Shown: in pieces, positions 6,992-10,068 of the stretch | How positions within the stretch are numbered: position 1 is the first letter of the stretch | How the letters are laid out: each line of letters starts with the position of its first letter | Assembly: GCA_004151065.3 (NCBI GenBank) | Contig: NWUY0300023957.1 | Coordinates: forward strand, 23,159-33,226 | Direction of reading: 5' to 3' | Length of the DNA stretch: 10,068 nucleotides | From: Larix sibirica | Lineage: Eukaryota > Streptophyta > Pinopsida > Pinales > Pinaceae | Notes under the pieces: model-generated | Told to the model about the DNA's origin: nothing | The model's input: the letters and a program-made list of their open reading frames with translations, nothing else | The model's database searches: none | Translations under genes and position numbers: made by a program

Positions 6992-7293
6992 ATGAATGAC
7001 ACCTTGAACCACCACATAGGGCCTTTTTGTGGGATATTCGACCTTGAGTGTGGATATGGATTCCATTATGAGTTTTTGGGCATCGAGGATGGGTATTGTG
7101 GCCTTATACATGGTCAAGGTAGGAAACCCAATCCTTAGTCCCTAAAGGATGATTGTAGGGATTGAGGGAAATGAATGATGCCTTGAACCACCATATTTAA
7201 CCTTGTAAATACACCATTGGCCTCCATGTGAGGATATGGAACTATTAGGAGGTTCTAAGTAGAATGGATGGGTCTTGAGGCCCTAGACATGGA
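6992..7293 (+). repeat. Diverged tandem duplication, period about 179 bp
   Basis: Two units (6992-7113 and 7171-7293) share landmarks in the same order at offsets of 179-180 bases. These are atgaatgacaccttgaacca against atgaatgatgccttgaacca, gtgtggatatgga against gtgaggatatgga, and gatgggt followed by ggcc and acatgg. The spacer between units has no counterpart. On the minus strand the first unit holds a stop-free frame of 47 codons from an ATG at 7111 to a stop at 6968, of unknown meaning. Confidence 0.7.
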
Positions 7294-7339
7294 ACTATTA
7301 CGGGAAGAAACTTGCGCCTTCGGCCTTAGGGAAACCATG

Positions 7340-8270
7340 GGCACAACTATAGAAAGTGAACACATGTATATTAACAAAACTTCCATATATTTTGGTAACA
7401 TGGTAAAAGTATGAATATAGTAAGTGTATAAAGCTAAATGTTCATGTTGCTTAAATTGGGAACAATGGAATAGAAGAGAATAATAATGTGATTTATACCT
7501 TAGTTTTTCCTTAAATTCAATACTTTCCCAATCTTGGTAAGTACAACTCTTTCTATAGGCAATAATGTTCCTTTATAGAAGGGAACATTAATATCATGTC
7601 ATGCCTAATAGACACATTTGAGTGTATGGCTCAGTGAAACATGAAATTGCTTTAGTCAATCACTTTGAAACGTTCAAAATGTCATTTTTTTCTTCTAATT
7701 TGGGTTCAAAATGCATAATTCATAGGTATTATAGGAAGATGTAAGTTCTATATAAGTATAAAAACTGGATCATTTGAAAAAGTAAAAGGTTTGAAAGCAT
7801 GTCTAAAGAGAGTCCAACCCATACAATCCACACTCCAAAAATATAAGAATCTTTTCAATATGGCAATGATTTCATAATTTTGCAAGAAATAATAATAGAA
7901 CTAATGAAACAGATGATTTCTTACATTCTTAAGTAAAAATAATGAAACTAATGAAACAAAAAATGTCGCTTACACATCGAAATCTATCATAACCTAGTCA
8001 AACTATTGATAGTCAAATTTATTTAATGATCAACGGTATTTTAATGGTTCAATTTGGTTTTGACCTCAAGAAATTTGAAGTTGTTACTTACTACAATCGT
8101 CATTATGACATGGTAAATAGATTGTCGCAATTACAACAATCTTCATGGGAAAAAAGAGAAAACATAATGTAATGTTCAAAATATATATTTTTATGTTTCC
8201 GATTTCATATTGGATTTTTTCCATCAACCTCAAAATGAAATAGTAGATTTTGCTTCCAAATGTTGTACTG
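7340..8270. other. AT-rich intergenic stretch, nothing recognised
   Basis: No coding frame of note, RNA gene or transposon end was found. A 9-bp inverted repeat (taatgttcc at 7563-7571, ggaacatta at 7582-7590) is the only local structure I noticed. Confidence 0.6.
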
Positions 8271-8319
8271 CCTAATATGCCTTACCAATATCCTCATGCA
8301 ACCCCAACTACTATCACTT

Positions 8320-9000
8320 AACTAATAACCCATATAACACCTAAGATATATTTAACCCTTAGAAATTTTAAATTCTATTAAATATTAACCCAAATTTCGA
8401 TAACCCCTTACCAATATAACCCTATATAACCCTAATTCTACCAGCTAAATGTTATAATGGTGAGGGGTTATAATAATTAAAGGTTATAATGTTTATGAGT
8501 TATACATGGTATAGGTTATGCTGATAGGGGTAAGGAGTGAGGGATTTTATGGATTAATAGTTCTAAGGGTTCATGGTTGGGGATAGTGAGTGGGGTTTAA
8601 GAGTATAAGAGTTAGGAATGACATGGGTTATTACAAGTTAAGGGATATAAATGTTAATTTCTATAAGGGATAATGTTTGGGGGTTATGGGGAAGGATCTT
8701 AAGCCAATGGAGGTTAAATATTATAAGTGATTACAAGTTTTAATGGTATGGAGTGAGAGGCTAATGGTGGTAGGGAGTAAGGATTCATATAAGTTACTTG
8801 TTGTATGATATAATGGTTATTGGGGTTGATTATTATAAGGGTTACCATTTAGTGTTTAGGGGAGAGAATTATGGGTTGTATGGTTTAGAGCTTATATTGG
8901 CTAGTGGTCATATGGGTAAAGGTTTATAGGGGTTATGGGTTGGGGTGATATGGGTTTACCATTATAAGGATTATGGGTTATGATTGTGAAGACTTGGGGA
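8320..9000. repeat. Degenerate telomere-like repeat region with a strand switch
   Basis: On the plus strand, 8320-8435 holds six TAACC motifs (such as tataaccctatataaccctaa) and no GGTTA. From about 8460 to 9000 I count about ten GGTTA motifs, many as GGGTTAT, and no TAACC. The sequence resembles the plant telomere unit TTTAGGG but is heavily degenerate, with GGTTAT and GGTTATAA as the commonest forms. The two arms face opposite ways and meet near 8443-8455. Across that centre, ataacccct (8400-8408) and aggggttat (8463-8471) can pair. This could be an old interstitial telomeric repeat or a telomere-derived minisatellite. Confidence 0.6.
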
Positions 9001-9900
9001 TTTATTATATCACTGAATAAGTACATCAAAGGATTAGTTTTGTGCAAAAATAAAATAATTCAAAGAAAAATACACCTAAATTGAAACTACGTGAACATGT
9101 GGTGCAATAAATATTTTATAAGTATGTTTGAATAAAGCACAACAATGTAAATATCTATTGTAAAAATTTTCATCCTATGATTTTGGAAAAATAAATACAC
9201 TATCCTAAAACTTTAATTAACGACATACTTCTCAAATCGTGTATAGTAGCTGGGCCTTCCAATTACTCCAACAAATGGTGATAAATTCCATCGAAGAAGC
9301 GAGTTAAGGTATAATAGAGACAATTATAGTGAGGGACATTGGGTGCAATTCCTAGCCACTAACAACTATTTGTCTTAGGTGCCTCCTCAATTCCATGAAA
9401 GGGACACATGACCAGCCTTTAAGATACCTCTTCATAAATGTGTAAAAGGGGTTAGGTCTCTAGAGTCAGGGGATTAAAACATAGGTTAATGAGTTGGGTT
9501 GGCGTCGTCAAAATGCCAACTCAAACCTCAACACTGACACTCATGAACACTCCCCATTCTTAAATGGGTATTGGTCACATTTGTTACAAAGAATTCTAAA
9601 AATCCTTAAATAGTAAGAACTATACATGAATTTAAATGATTGTTATGAATTATTTGGATGCCAATCCCCACAATCCTAGCCATACTACAAGATTTTTTAC
9701 AACCTCAAGTGAGAAATTTAGTCGGTTATAAGTTAATTTCTTGATTTTAGAAGGTTGAGCTTGGAGTCATGAACTAAGAATACATGATTAAGGTGTGAAG
9801 TATGTGCACAAGTGATGTGAATAAATTGAGATGAAATGATGGAAACAAAATAATATTGCTAAAAAGGAAATACAAAATGAAATTTTGAAGAAGGAAAATA
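9001..9900. other. Intergenic stretch, nothing recognised
   Basis: The composition returns to the AT-rich background. I see no long open frame, RNA gene or clear repeat. A short inverted motif near 9490-9530 (gagttgg ... ccaactc) is weak and probably incidental. Confidence 0.6.
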
Positions 9901-9932
9901 AATGAAATTAACAAATACTAATTCATTTTTTA

Positions 9933-9964
9933 TTATAATTATTAATTTATAATAATAATTATAA
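9933..9964. repeat. AT-only inverted repeat, 12-bp arms
   Basis: The arms ttataattatta (9933-9944) and taataattataa (9953-9964) are exact reverse complements around an 8-base spacer. In such AT-rich DNA this could arise by chance, and no transposon ends or target duplications flank it. Confidence 0.6.
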
Positions 9965-10068
9965 AATTAAGATGTGGTAGGAGTGGGTGGGGTGTTCTTC
10001 TAGGAATTGATGGAATTCTAGAAGCAAGTTATTCATTGGGATTAGATATAGCATCAAATAATTAGGTC

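Noticed and set aside
8320-9000. Functional telomere end or head-to-head chromosome fusion
   Set aside because: The units are too degenerate, and the order is C-rich then G-rich on the plus strand, opposite to that of a fusion.

Overview
The window looks like intergenic DNA from a large, repeat-rich plant nuclear genome. It is AT-rich, holds no intact recognisable gene, and contains the relic of a plant-type receptor-like kinase. It also carries a plant-type LTR retrotransposon end with an initiator-tRNA-Met primer site, degenerate telomere-like DNA and several decayed tandem repeats. A conifer or other gymnosperm would fit, but nothing here settles the species. I found no tRNA, rRNA, CRISPR, bacterial or organellar signature, and no new functional system.

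Two places hold undetermined bases (655-656 and 5477). At each, the sequence just left of the N recurs to the right, and the copies meet exactly at the N. At the first join, 1-654 recurs at 953-1606 with six substitutions and no gaps. At the second, 4389-5476 recurs at 5478-6576 with ten substitutions and one 11-bp tandem duplication. The simplest reading is that two overlapping contig ends, perhaps from different haplotypes, were laid end to end instead of merged. About 2 kb of the window is then counted twice.

Layout: 1-1606 is the first duplicated block, with the longest open frame of the window (657-1193, unrecognised) and an LTR-like TATA stretch. 1607-2300 holds unidentified, frame-broken coding-like pieces. 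2342-2880 is a dead receptor-like protein kinase domain, recognisable because kinase landmarks occur in the correct order and spacing across several frames. 2990-3630 holds decayed tandem repeats. 3733-3793 holds a perfect 16-bp hairpin followed at once by a second, 7-bp hairpin. 4389-6576 is the second duplicated block: a 765-bp LTR (TGTAACACCC...GGGTGTTACA) whose primer-binding site and leader lie to its left, so the element reads on the minus strand. 6577-7330 is unassigned, with short minus-strand coding-like pieces and a diverged tandem pair of period about 179 bp. 8320-9000 is degenerate telomere-like sequence that changes strand near 8445. The rest is AT-rich and featureless to me.

There is no operon or working pathway here. 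The content is decayed transposon, decayed gene and simple repeat, modified by two probable assembly joins.
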